DNA of 64,000 nt from Bacillus sp. 522_BSPC (GTDB taxonomy: Bacteria > Bacillota > Bacilli > Bacillales > Cytobacillaceae). The DNA lies in assembly GCF_001076885.1 (NCBI RefSeq), contig NZ_JVDT01000118.1, positions 1-64,000 of the forward strand. Reading direction: 5' to 3'. Position numbers and translations under genes: made by a program. The notes beneath the pieces are model-generated. The model was not told the origin of the DNA. It made no database searches and saw only the letters and a list, made by a program, of their open reading frames with translations. Positions 18,954 to 27,904 of this stretch are shown one piece after another. Position 1 is the stretch's first letter, and each line of letters begins with the position of its first letter.

Positions 18954-20075
18954 ATGATTATTAGCAGGATAAACAATTATATCTATTACCAAAGAAGAAG
19001 GTTTTTCAGAATGCAAATGAATTTACTTGCACCTATAAAAGCAAGTTTCTTCAAGAAGAAAATTAGTAATAGTGTTAAACCTAAGATATTTTTATTTGGT
19101 ACTCCTGAACATGGAAATTTAGGAGATCAGGCAATTGCGTGTGCTGAAATAGAATTTTTAAGGGATCATTTTAAAGCGTATGATATTTTCGAATTACAGT
19201 TTCATGAAGTGAAATATTCATTAGAGATAATAAAAGAATCTATTACCAAAAATGATATTATCACCCTACATGGAGGAGGGAACTTAGGAATCGAATATTT
19301 TGATGAAGAAGAACTACGAAGAGAAATTATCACTAATTTTCCAAATAATAAAATTCTGGTTTTTCCTCAAACAATTTATTTCGGTAATACAGAAAAAGGT
19401 TTAAGGGAATTAGAAAGAACAAAGAGGATATATGCAAATCATAAGGATTTAACATTAATAGCTAGAGAAGAGAAATCTTATAAGGATATGAAGAATTCAT
19501 TTGAGAATAATAAAGTCATTTTAACACCGGATATTGTTATATATTTGAATAAAATGAATCCCATTGAGAAAAGGTCGGGAATAACCTTCTGCTTCAGAAA
19601 TGATGTGGAGGGGATTTTAGATGAAGAATTTAAGCATCAACTGATAAATGAAGTTTCTGCTTCTTACAAAGTGATTAGAGTAACGGATACTATAGTTAAC
19701 TACTCGATTAATAAGTCTAAACGAAATAAAGAACTCTCGAAAAAATGGAGCATATTTAGAAAATCAAAATTAGTAATAACAGATAGATTACACGGTATGG
19801 TATTTGCTGCTATTACTTCGACACCTTGTATTGTATTCAGTAATTATAACCACAAGGTAAAATACACCTATAATTGGATAAAACATCTTCCTTACATTAA
19901 GTTTGTTGAAAACAAGGAAGATGTTTTTGTATATATAAATGAATTACTAGAACTAAGTGACAAGGAATGTAAGTATGATAATTCATTTTCGATGACTTAT
20001 TATAATCAGATAGTCGAGTGTATTAATGAGAATAAACGAGATGGAAGCCCTATTATGAAAAGTATGTCTAGTTAA
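18954..20075 (+). CDS. Polysaccharide pyruvyl transferase family protein (EpsO/CsaB-like)
   Basis: A 373-residue enzyme of the family that attaches ketal-linked pyruvate from phosphoenolpyruvate to a sugar of the EPS, adding negative charge. Seen: FGTPEHGNLGDQAIACAEIEFL near residue 48, TLHGGGNLG, FPQTIYF, LTPDIVIYL and the C-terminal DRLHGMVFAAITSTPCIVF. An N-terminal basic stretch (YYQRRRFFR) is typical of EpsO-like members. AGGAG precedes ATG 18954. Together with UDP-glucuronate from ugd this suggests an acidic cluster I polymer. Confidence 0.88.
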   Translation: MIISRINNYIYYQRRRFFRMQMNLLAPIKASFFKKKISNSVKPKIFLFGTPEHGNLGDQAIACAEIEFLRDHFKAYDIFELQFHEVKYSLEIIKESITKNDIITLHGGGNLGIEYFDEEELRREIITNFPNNKILVFPQTIYFGNTEKGLRELERTKRIYANHKDLTLIAREEKSYKDMKNSFENNKVILTPDIVIYLNKMNPIEKRSGITFCFRNDVEGILDEEFKHQLINEVSASYKVIRVTDTIVNYSINKSKRNKELSKKWSIFRKSKLVITDRLHGMVFAAITSTPCIVFSNYNHKVKYTYNWIKHLPYIKFVENKEDVFVYINELLELSDKECKYDNSFSMTYYNQIVECINENKRDGSPIMKSMSS

Positions 20076-20135
20076 TTTTTAATAACACAATTTAGCTGTT
20101 TTTAGTGTATTTTACGTAGAAATGAGGGCAAGTCC

Positions 20136-21650
20136 TTGAATAAACAGATTAAAGTAGGTGTAGTTTTATCCTATACAAATACGTTTATTAGTTTAATAAC
20201 AGGTTTGTTGATTACACCGATAACCTTGAGATTATTTGGTCAATCTGAATATGGATTGTATTCTTTAGCGCTGTCAGTAATGAATATGCTAATCCTTTTT
20301 GATTTTGGTTTTTCTAATGCCATAGTAAAGTATGTAGCAAGCTATCGGGAAAAAAATCAACTGAAGGAATATCATAATATCAATGCCATGTTTTTAATCC
20401 TTTATTCCTTTATTGGTATGGTTGTATTTATATGTGGGATGGTCATTGCTGCTGGTGCGGATATCATTTTTTCTAATGGTCTGAATGGAGAGGAATTAGC
20501 AAGATTTCAATTGATGCTTCAAATTGTTTCTATTAATTTAGGCATATCTTTTCCATTAAAACTATTTGGTGGAATAATAACCGCCCATGAAAAGTTTATT
20601 TATAGTAACCTATTAAATATTTTACGTTTTATTACGAATCCGCTAGTGACTTTATCTATTTTACTATTAGGATACTCGTCCGTTATGGTGCTAGTGGTAA
20701 TAACAATAGTAAATTTTCTTCTTTCTTTAGTGGATATATATTATTGTTTTGCTGTTTTAAAGATGAAAATAAAGTTGTATACCTTTGATTTCCGACTTTT
20801 AAAAGAAATCACTGCATATTCCATATGGGTATTTATAGCAAGCTTAGCTGATTTTATTTATACAAGGACAGATATGTTTATTTTAGGCGCTTTAGTGAGC
20901 GCTGCAGCAGTTGCTATTTATAATGTGGCTGAAGTAATAAATACTATTTATTCCAAGCTGACAATGGTGCTAAGTGGTTTTTTCTTACCCAAAATGGTAC
21001 GCATGGTTTCACACAATGAGAGTAATCATGAAATAACAAATTTGTTTATTAAGATATCGAGAATACAGTTTATTTTAGCCGCTTTAGTGTTAACTGGCTT
21101 TGCATTAGTAGGTCATGAATTTATTTTAATATGGGCTGGTCAAAACTATTCAATGGCATATTGGATTATATTACTAGTTATCTCTTCTCGATTTATACCA
21201 GTTGTTCAAGTGTTAGCAACTTCCATTTTACAAGCAAAGAATCTACATTCTTTTCAATCAAAACTCTATTTAGTTGTTGCTGTATTCAATTTAATAATAA
21301 GTATTCCGCTAGCAAAGATGTATGGAATTATTGGTGTTGCAATTGGAACAGTCATTGGGAAAATGATTAATACAATTGTCATGAATTTTTATTATTCCAA
21401 AATAGGCATAGAGATGAAACGTTATTATAAAGAAGTGGGAATACTCTTTGTCCCTATGATAATAATTGGTATAGTAGGATTTGTACTAAAATCATTTGTC
21501 ATCGTTACTTCTATTGTAGACATATTAATATTTTCTATGGTAATAAGTGTTTTTTATGCAGTAATTATGTATTTCTTCTTTTTAAATAAAAGCGAAAAAA
21601 ATATGATTATAATACCTATGAAACGTTTTGTTCCGAAAAGAGCAAGTTGA
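20136..21650 (+). CDS. Wzx-type lipid-linked oligosaccharide flippase, cluster I
   Basis: A 504-residue polytopic membrane protein of the MATE/MOP superfamily, with about 12-14 hydrophobic helices spread evenly along the chain. It should move undecaprenyl-linked repeat units across the membrane. The N-terminus has SYTNTFISLITGLLITPITL, and RLFGQSEYGLYSLALSVMNM matches the polysaccharide flippase pattern. The TTG at 20136 is preceded by GAGGG. The second flippase at 39166 belongs to cluster II and is clearly a different subfamily, supporting two separate polymers. Confidence 0.88.
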   Translation: MNKQIKVGVVLSYTNTFISLITGLLITPITLRLFGQSEYGLYSLALSVMNMLILFDFGFSNAIVKYVASYREKNQLKEYHNINAMFLILYSFIGMVVFICGMVIAAGADIIFSNGLNGEELARFQLMLQIVSINLGISFPLKLFGGIITAHEKFIYSNLLNILRFITNPLVTLSILLLGYSSVMVLVVITIVNFLLSLVDIYYCFAVLKMKIKLYTFDFRLLKEITAYSIWVFIASLADFIYTRTDMFILGALVSAAAVAIYNVAEVINTIYSKLTMVLSGFFLPKMVRMVSHNESNHEITNLFIKISRIQFILAALVLTGFALVGHEFILIWAGQNYSMAYWIILLVISSRFIPVVQVLATSILQAKNLHSFQSKLYLVVAVFNLIISIPLAKMYGIIGVAIGTVIGKMINTIVMNFYYSKIGIEMKRYYKEVGILFVPMIIIGIVGFVLKSFVIVTSIVDILIFSMVISVFYAVIMYFFFLNKSEKNMIIIPMKRFVPKRAS

Positions 21651-21686
21651 TAGCAATACAATTAAGAAGTGTAAAGGAGGCAATTC

Positions 21687-22868
21687 ATGAAAACAGCCAT
21701 CATCCACGACTGGCTAGTAGTCTACAACGGTGCAGAAAAAGTACTAGAAGAACTACTCAAACTCTACCCCGATGCAGACCTTTACAGCACAGTCGAACAT
21801 CTAGAAGCAAAAGATAGGCATTTTATTCAAAATAAAGAGGTCAAAACAACGTTCATACAAAAGCTTCCTTTCTCAAAGAAGAAGTATCGTAACTATCTAC
21901 CACTCATGCCTTTAGCAATCGAGCAACTGGATCTATCAAAATATGATTTAATCATCTCTAGTTCGCATGCTATTGCCAAGGGAGTGATTACTGGACCGGA
22001 TCAATTGCATATTTCTTATGTCTACTCACCAATACGTTATGCTTGGGATTTGCAGCATCAATACTTAAATGAATCTGGACTTGATAAAGGCTTAAAAAGT
22101 TGGATAACAAGGTACATTCTACACTATGTTCGTAACTGGGATTATCGAACAGCAAATGGTGTGGATTTTTTTATGTGTGTATCTGATTTTATCGGACGGA
22201 GAATTTGGAAGACCTACCGGCGGGAAGCAAAGACAGTTTATCCTCCCGTAGATGTATCTGCTTTTACATTAAGGGAAGAAAAAGAAGACTTTTATTTAAC
22301 AGCCTCACGAATGGTACCGTATAAAAAGATAGATACCATCGTGGAGGCTTTTGCTTTAATGCCAGACAAAAAACTGGTTGTCATTGGAGATGGACCGGAC
22401 TATAAGAAAATTAAAGCAAAGGCTGGACCCAATGTTATTTTGATGGGGTACCAGCCTTTTGAAGTATTAAAGGATCATATGCAGAGGGCGAGAGGCTTTA
22501 TTTTTGCGGCAGAAGAGGATTTTGGAATTGTTCCGTTAGAAGCACAGGCATGTGGTACACCTGTTATTGCTTTTGGAAAGGGTGGGTCTCGAGAGACGGT
22601 GAGAGGATACAATGAATCCATAAATCCAACAGGTGTCTTTTTCTATGAACAAAATGCTGAAGCGATTGCTGCTGCTGTCCAAAAGTTTGAGCATATCCAT
22701 ATTGATTCGATCGATTGTCGAAATCATTCCCTGTTTTTTTCTAATGAACGTTTTCGCAAAGAATTTAAAGCTTTTATTGATAGTAAAATAAATGCTTGGA
22801 GTAAAGAAAGGGTTATGGTTAATAAGGTAACTTCAGAACAATGGCTGAAAATGAAAAGAAAGGCATAA
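21687..22868 (+). CDS. GT4 glycosyltransferase, WbaZ-like, tandem copy 1
   Basis: A 393-residue GT-B transferase starting MKTAIIHDWLVVYNGAEKVL. This start, ISYVYSPIRYAWDLQHQYL, MVPYKKIDTIVEAF and EEDFGIVPLEAQACGTPVIA are characteristic of the WbaZ-type mannosyltransferases that use GDP-mannose. It has a strong AAGGAGG ribosome site. The next gene is a close paralogue in the same direction, so this is a tandem duplication. GDP-mannose is available from manC (27905). GC content here is higher than in the preceding A+T-rich block. Family is sure; mannose specificity is inference from the subfamily and the neighbouring GDP-sugar genes. Confidence 0.88.
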   Translation: MKTAIIHDWLVVYNGAEKVLEELLKLYPDADLYSTVEHLEAKDRHFIQNKEVKTTFIQKLPFSKKKYRNYLPLMPLAIEQLDLSKYDLIISSSHAIAKGVITGPDQLHISYVYSPIRYAWDLQHQYLNESGLDKGLKSWITRYILHYVRNWDYRTANGVDFFMCVSDFIGRRIWKTYRREAKTVYPPVDVSAFTLREEKEDFYLTASRMVPYKKIDTIVEAFALMPDKKLVVIGDGPDYKKIKAKAGPNVILMGYQPFEVLKDHMQRARGFIFAAEEDFGIVPLEAQACGTPVIAFGKGGSRETVRGYNESINPTGVFFYEQNAEAIAAAVQKFEHIHIDSIDCRNHSLFFSNERFRKEFKAFIDSKINAWSKERVMVNKVTSEQWLKMKRKA

Positions 22869-22886
22869 TAAAAAGGAGGTATTCTC

Positions 22887-24095
22887 TTGAAAACGGCAAT
22901 TATCCACGATTGGTTGGTAGTTTATAATGGGGCGGAAAAAGTACTGGAAGAGATACTAAAGATTTATCCAGATGCAGATCTATACAGTACGGTCGATTAC
23001 TTAGAAGAAAAGGATCGGCATTTTATTCAAAATAAGAAAGTGAACACCACTTTTATTCAAAAGCTTCCTTTCTCCAAAAGCAAATACCGTGCATATCTAC
23101 CTTTTATGCCATTAGCAATTGAACAACTTGATCTATCGAAATATGACCTAATTATCTCCAGCTCTTATGCTGTGGCAAAAGGGGTAATAACCGGACCTGA
23201 TCAGCTTCACATTTCCTATGTTCATTCGCCGATTCGCTATGCATGGGATCTTCAACATCAATATTTAAAAGAATCAGGAATGGATAAAGGATTAAAGGGA
23301 TATATAACAAGATTTCTTCTACACAAGATTCGCAATTGGGATTATCGGACAGCGAATGGTGTAGATTTTTTTATGTCTAATTCTGATTTTATTGGAAGAA
23401 GAATTTGGAAGGTTTATAAAAGAAAATCCCAAACGGTATATCCACCAGTAGATGTATCAGCCTTTAGTTTTCATCCAGAAAAAGAGGACTTCTACTTAAC
23501 GGCTTCCCGAATGGTTCCCTATAAAAAAATAGATACAATTGTAGAGGCATTTTCGCTCATGCCAGATAAAAAATTGATTGTGATTGGAGATGGGCCTGAT
23601 TTTAAAAAAAATAAATCGAAAGCAGGTCCAAATGTTAGCATGATGGGATATCAATCATTTGAAGAATTAAAAGATCATATGCAAAGAGCAAAAGGATTTA
23701 TCTTTGCAGCAGAGGAGGACTTTGGTATTACCCCTTTAGAAGCGCAAGCATGCGGTACACCAGTCATTGCATATGGGAAAGGCGGTTCGCTTGAAACAGT
23801 GAAGGGATATATGGAATCAGAAAACCCAACTGGCTATTTCTTTTATGAACAAACAGCCCAATCTATTAAAAAGGCAGTTGAGGAATTTGAACAAATTTCC
23901 TTTAATCCTTCTAATTGTAGAAATCATGCATTGAAATTTTCACCAGATAGATTTAGAGAGGATTTTAAACAATTCATTGATGACAAGCTTGCTAAAAAAT
24001 ACAATCGAATTCAAAAGCATTCTTTAATGAACGAGAATGTTAAATCATTTTCCATAACGGATGTTCACTGGGCTAAGAAGAAAGCAATTGGCTAG
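22887..24095 (+). CDS. GT4 glycosyltransferase, WbaZ-like, tandem copy 2
   Basis: A 402-residue paralogue of the gene directly upstream; by eye most positions are identical through residue 360, with divergence in the C-terminal 35 residues and in scattered substitutions such as CVSDF versus SNSDF. The motifs MVPYKKIDTIVEAF and EEDFGITPLEAQACGTPVIA are intact, so both copies should be active and may add two successive mannose-type residues. TTG start behind AAGGAGGT. It is the last sugar transferase of cluster I; lasso-peptide genes follow ten bases later. Confidence 0.88.
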   Translation: MKTAIIHDWLVVYNGAEKVLEEILKIYPDADLYSTVDYLEEKDRHFIQNKKVNTTFIQKLPFSKSKYRAYLPFMPLAIEQLDLSKYDLIISSSYAVAKGVITGPDQLHISYVHSPIRYAWDLQHQYLKESGMDKGLKGYITRFLLHKIRNWDYRTANGVDFFMSNSDFIGRRIWKVYKRKSQTVYPPVDVSAFSFHPEKEDFYLTASRMVPYKKIDTIVEAFSLMPDKKLIVIGDGPDFKKNKSKAGPNVSMMGYQSFEELKDHMQRAKGFIFAAEEDFGITPLEAQACGTPVIAYGKGGSLETVKGYMESENPTGYFFYEQTAQSIKKAVEEFEQISFNPSNCRNHALKFSPDRFREDFKQFIDDKLAKKYNRIQKHSLMNENVKSFSITDVHWAKKKAIG

Positions 24096-24104
24096 GGAGG
24101 GATA

Positions 24105-24419
24105 ATGATGGTAATTAAGCAGGAAATTAGTGGAATAATGACTTATCAAGGAAATAAAGAAAGTGTATTAAAAGAAGTAGGAAATCAACAATATGTTTGG
24201 AATGATAAACGGAATATCTATTATAAACTCGGAGAAATTGGGATGATTATTTGGGAATATTGCCAATATCCGATTAGTAAACAACAAATTATTTCCATGT
24301 TAATGGATAAATATGACGTTTCAAAAGAAGACTGTGAAGAACAGGTGGAACTCTTTATAAAGGAATTGTTAGAAGATGAGTTATTGGAATTGGTGAATTT
24401 GAAAGGATGTATAGAGTGA
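24105..24419 (+). CDS. PqqD-family lasso leader-binding protein (B1-like), copy 1
   Basis: A 104-residue protein of the PqqD/RRE family, which holds the leader peptide of a ribosomal peptide and presents it to the B2 protease. Motifs: an N-terminal beta region, then YYKLGEIGMIIWEYCQYPIS and a C-terminal helical part with LMDKYDVSKEDCEEQVELFI, the standard PqqD pattern. AGGGAGGG precedes the start. Its stop overlaps the B2 gene start (GTGA). A second PqqD-like gene lies at 32561 in the other half of the lasso locus. Which one serves as B1 is not decidable by eye. Confidence 0.88.
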   Translation: MMVIKQEISGIMTYQGNKESVLKEVGNQQYVWNDKRNIYYKLGEIGMIIWEYCQYPISKQQIISMLMDKYDVSKEDCEEQVELFIKELLEDELLELVNLKGCIE

Positions 24420-24898
24420 TCCGCATAATAAAAAAATGGATAACACTAGATTTCAAACAAAAATGCCTACTAATAGAGGCATTTTTTTTCTTGGCAAGGG
24501 GGAGGTACTTAAAGCTTTTGCCATTTAAAAAAGTTGCTCCTACTTTGGGGGAAGAATCTTTGGAGACGCCGCCGGTAATAATTAGTCAAGATGAAAAAGT
24601 GATTAAGGATGTATCCTTTGCTGTTCAAACCATGAGTAGATATACATTATGGGAAAGTGCCTGTCTGGTTCAAGCAATTGCTGCTACTCGCATGTTAAAC
24701 AGAAGAAACATTGAAACGACTTTATACTTAGGGATTGCTCGAGATACAAAAGGAATAATGCATGCACATGCTTGGGTGCGTAGTGGTTCTTTATATGTAA
24801 CGGGTGCTGACGCTAAACAGAACTTTACTGTTGTCAATAAGTTTGCTGGTGGACGAAAAAATAGAGGTGGAAGTTTTGATAAAATATCAAGAGATTAA
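24416..24898 (+). CDS. Lasso peptide leader protease B2
   Basis: A 160-residue transglutaminase-like cysteine protease that removes the leader of the lasso precursor. Catalytic residues are recognisable: Cys in LWESACLVQAIAATRML, His in GIMHAHAWVRSG and the following Asp region (VTGADAKQ). The N-terminus LLIEAFFFLARGRYLKLLPF is the typical short hydrophobic lead of B2 proteins. GTG 24416 overlaps the PqqD stop as GTGA and has GAAAGGA eight bases upstream; ATG 24407 in the same frame is an alternative. It overlaps the nucleotidyltransferase gene downstream. Confidence 0.9.
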   Translation: MIRIIKKWITLDFKQKCLLIEAFFFLARGRYLKLLPFKKVAPTLGEESLETPPVIISQDEKVIKDVSFAVQTMSRYTLWESACLVQAIAATRMLNRRNIETTLYLGIARDTKGIMHAHAWVRSGSLYVTGADAKQNFTVVNKFAGGRKNRGGSFDKISRD

Positions 24899-26057
24899 TC
24901 TAGATAATTGTTCGAAGGAACTTCAATTTTTACTGAAGCTATTAAATGATCGTAATGATGTAAGCAATCTATTAGAAGCGTTTCATGCCATCATAAATTG
25001 GCAGGAATTTATAAAGCTAGTTTATTTTCATAAAGTATATCCTACCATTTACTTAAAGTTTTCGAGAGAAGATTCTACTTTTTTACCAATGAAAGTGAAA
25101 GAACAAATACATCAATTATATGTAAATAATACTTTTAAGATGTTGATTTTATCGAAAGAGATGGATGATATAAATAAAGCGTTTTATGTTAAAAATATAC
25201 GTGTAATAATGTTGAAAGGTCCAGCTCTTAGCTATCAGTTATATGGAGATCTGTCCTCCAGAACGTCAAATGATCTAGATATATTGATTCCTTTTCATGA
25301 ACTAGAACGTACAAGGAGTATTCTACAATCTAAAGGATATCAATTGGAATATGAACCTCCGAGAAAGTTAAAGGATTGGCAAAAGCGGAATCATCATTTG
25401 GAATTCCTTCATAAAGAGAAAAACTGCAAAGTAGAGGTTCATTGGAGATTGCACCCTGGTCCAAGTAAGGAACCAAGCTTTGAAGAATTATGGAATAATA
25501 GAAAAACAGTTTATATAACAGATAAACCTATTTATACCTTAGATGAAGAAACATTATTCCTTTATCTTATTACACATGGTGCGCGTCATGGCTGGTTTCG
25601 CATTCGGTGGTTGACGGATATCATGCAAATGATAAAAAATAATCCCGAACTAGTCCAAAATCCATTAAGGGTGAGTGAATATCAGGCTTTTCCTTTATTT
25701 CAACAGACAGTTCATTTATTAGAGAGAACAAAATTAATATCTGTTTCCTACTCGATAAAGATAAACAAGCGATCCAAAATGCTCGCACAAAAAGCATTCA
25801 CTTTTATAAAAGAAAGAATTGATTTTTATCATCCACCAAGTAAGGAATGGGATAAAGAAGGTATAAAGTATTTGTTTGAAATAAAGCCATTTGCCCAGAA
25901 ATTAGATTTTTTTGTTCGCAAATTTGCTGCAAACTCCTGGGATGCTGAAGTTCTGCCCTTACCGTTAGCTCTTCATTTTCTTTACATTCCACTAAGACCA
26001 TTCCTATGGCTATGGAGAGTTATCATAAAACAAAAAGTTTCATTCAGGAGACTATAA
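24876..26057 (+). CDS. Lasso-associated nucleotidyltransferase family protein (NTP_transf_5)
   Basis: A 393-residue protein of the nucleotidyltransferase superfamily often found in lasso and other peptide clusters. The catalytic-looking block is MLKGPALSYQLYGDLSSR followed by SNDLDILIPF (the DxD metal pair) and KVEVHWRLHPG. TTG 24876 behind AGAGGTGG is chosen; the open frame extends to 24804 but only across the B2 gene. Known context: paeninodin-type clusters carry such a gene, and its role in maturation is not established. It could modify the peptide, for example through the phosphate group made by the kinase at 31621. Confidence 0.82.
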   Translation: MIKYQEINLDNCSKELQFLLKLLNDRNDVSNLLEAFHAIINWQEFIKLVYFHKVYPTIYLKFSREDSTFLPMKVKEQIHQLYVNNTFKMLILSKEMDDINKAFYVKNIRVIMLKGPALSYQLYGDLSSRTSNDLDILIPFHELERTRSILQSKGYQLEYEPPRKLKDWQKRNHHLEFLHKEKNCKVEVHWRLHPGPSKEPSFEELWNNRKTVYITDKPIYTLDEETLFLYLITHGARHGWFRIRWLTDIMQMIKNNPELVQNPLRVSEYQAFPLFQQTVHLLERTKLISVSYSIKINKRSKMLAQKAFTFIKERIDFYHPPSKEWDKEGIKYLFEIKPFAQKLDFFVRKFAANSWDAEVLPLPLALHFLYIPLRPFLWLWRVIIKQKVSFRRL

Positions 26058-26058
26058 A

Positions 26059-27876
26059 ATGAGGAATTTAACAATCTATTTAAAGAAACTCAAAATGGTT
26101 ACGGGGCCGAAAATCTATATGAACATTTTTCTCAGCATTTTTATAAGTGCAATAGAAGGTATTAGTATTTATTTGCTCGTCCCAATGCTTGCAGTCATAG
26201 GATTATTCGAAGCTTCTATTAGTAATGTTTTCCCATTAAATGTATTAGTGAAAGGACTGGAACAGTTACCTTTTACTCTTAATTTGCCATTTATTTTAGT
26301 TCTTTATTTTATGTTATTAACAGGGCAAGCTTTGCTACAGCGATACCAAACGATTTTGAATACAGAAATCCAACAGAACTTTATTAGATATTTACGAGTA
26401 GAAACTTATGAATCATTAATAAAAGCCAAATGGGAATATTATCTGGAAAAAAGAAAGTCAGATTTTAACTACATCTTAACAACTGAAATATCAAGAGTAG
26501 GAATAGGAACACATGGCATTATTCAATTAATTGGCATTGTCTTTTTTACGATTGTGCAAGTCACTCTTGCATTTCTATTATCACCTTCATTAACGATAGT
26601 GGTAATGATTTGCGGTGCAGTCATCGCCATTTATATGAGAAAGTTTGTTAAAGGTTCCAAAGTATTAGGCAAAGAGACGACCGAATTAATGTCTAATTAC
26701 TTTGGCGGAATTTCAGAGCAATTCAATGGAATGAAAGATATGAAAAGTAATAGGCTGGAATCTTCCTTTAATGAATGGTTTCAATCTATGTCTAACCGTA
26801 TACATCAAAATGTCATGAAGCTAGTCAAACTGAATTCAAAGTCAACCTTTATATATAGGGTAGCAGCAGGACTTTTAATTATCTTTTTTGTATATGTTTC
26901 TTTTTCCTTTATAAAAGTTCCACCAGAAAAAATGATTCTTGTTATCTTGATTTTTTCTAGATTATGGCCGAAATTTTCCTCTATTCAAAGTAGTATAGAA
27001 CAAATTGTAACGATGTTTCCTGCATTAAATCATTTACTGAAAGTGCAAAAGGAATGTAGAAAAGAGCAGGAATGGGATTTTTCACAAATGGAAGAATTGC
27101 CATCTAAGCCATCATTTCATTTAGAAAGTGCCATTGAATGCAAAAATGTATCCTATAGATATAAGCAGGCACAGGATAATTGGGCGCTCTCTAATATAAA
27201 TATTGCCTTTCCAAAGAATAAAACGACAGCAATCGTTGGACCTTCAGGGGCAGGAAAAACTACGTTAGTAGATATTGTAATGGGCTTATTACAACCTGAA
27301 GAGGGGAAAGTCTTCGTTAATGGTGACCCCTTAACAGAAAAGACTGTATTAGGATATAGGAGCACCATCAGTTATGTAGCGCAAGAACCTTTTTTATTTC
27401 ACAGCAGTATTCGAGAGAACCTGCAAATGGTTGCCCCACATGCAAGTGAATGGGACTTATGGAATGCATTAACCTTTGCTGCAGCGGATGAATTTGTCCG
27501 AAAAATGCCTCAAGGATTAGATACGATTATTGGGGACAGAGGGATTAGGCTATCAGGCGGCGAACGCCAACGTCTTATCCTAGCAAGAGCAATTCTCAGA
27601 AAACCAACCATTCTTGTACTTGATGAGGCAACAAGTGCGTTAGATAGCGAGAATGAGAGGAAAATTCAACAAGCAATTGATCGATTAAAAGGGACGATGA
27701 CAATCATTGTTATTGCCCATCGTTTATCTACGATTAGAAATGCCGACCAAGTTGTCGTGCTAGAGGGTGGAAGTGTCATACAGGCAGGGGAATATGGAGT
27801 CTTATCAGAGACAAAAGGACCATTAAGAAGAATGTTAATCACACAGGAGTTAGCTAGTAACCAAACATTAGCTTAG
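26059..27876 (+). CDS. Lasso peptide ABC exporter (D protein)
   Basis: A 605-residue half-transporter with the membrane domain first (about six helices, residues 15-320) and the ATPase domain second: Walker A GPSGAGKTT near residue 394, signature LSGGERQR, Walker B ILVLDEATSALD and the H-loop IVIAHRLSTI. It acts as a homodimer and should export the mature lasso peptide and provide immunity. It starts one base after the preceding stop. The position within B1-B2-NTase-ABC supports this over a lipid or polysaccharide substrate, though EPS export cannot be ruled out from sequence alone. Confidence 0.9.
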   Translation: MRNLTIYLKKLKMVTGPKIYMNIFLSIFISAIEGISIYLLVPMLAVIGLFEASISNVFPLNVLVKGLEQLPFTLNLPFILVLYFMLLTGQALLQRYQTILNTEIQQNFIRYLRVETYESLIKAKWEYYLEKRKSDFNYILTTEISRVGIGTHGIIQLIGIVFFTIVQVTLAFLLSPSLTIVVMICGAVIAIYMRKFVKGSKVLGKETTELMSNYFGGISEQFNGMKDMKSNRLESSFNEWFQSMSNRIHQNVMKLVKLNSKSTFIYRVAAGLLIIFFVYVSFSFIKVPPEKMILVILIFSRLWPKFSSIQSSIEQIVTMFPALNHLLKVQKECRKEQEWDFSQMEELPSKPSFHLESAIECKNVSYRYKQAQDNWALSNINIAFPKNKTTAIVGPSGAGKTTLVDIVMGLLQPEEGKVFVNGDPLTEKTVLGYRSTISYVAQEPFLFHSSIRENLQMVAPHASEWDLWNALTFAAADEFVRKMPQGLDTIIGDRGIRLSGGERQRLILARAILRKPTILVLDEATSALDSENERKIQQAIDRLKGTMTIIVIAHRLSTIRNADQVVVLEGGSVIQAGEYGVLSETKGPLRRMLITQELASNQTLA

Positions 27877-27904
27877 CTCCTTTTTATAAAAAGGGGGGGA
27901 TATA

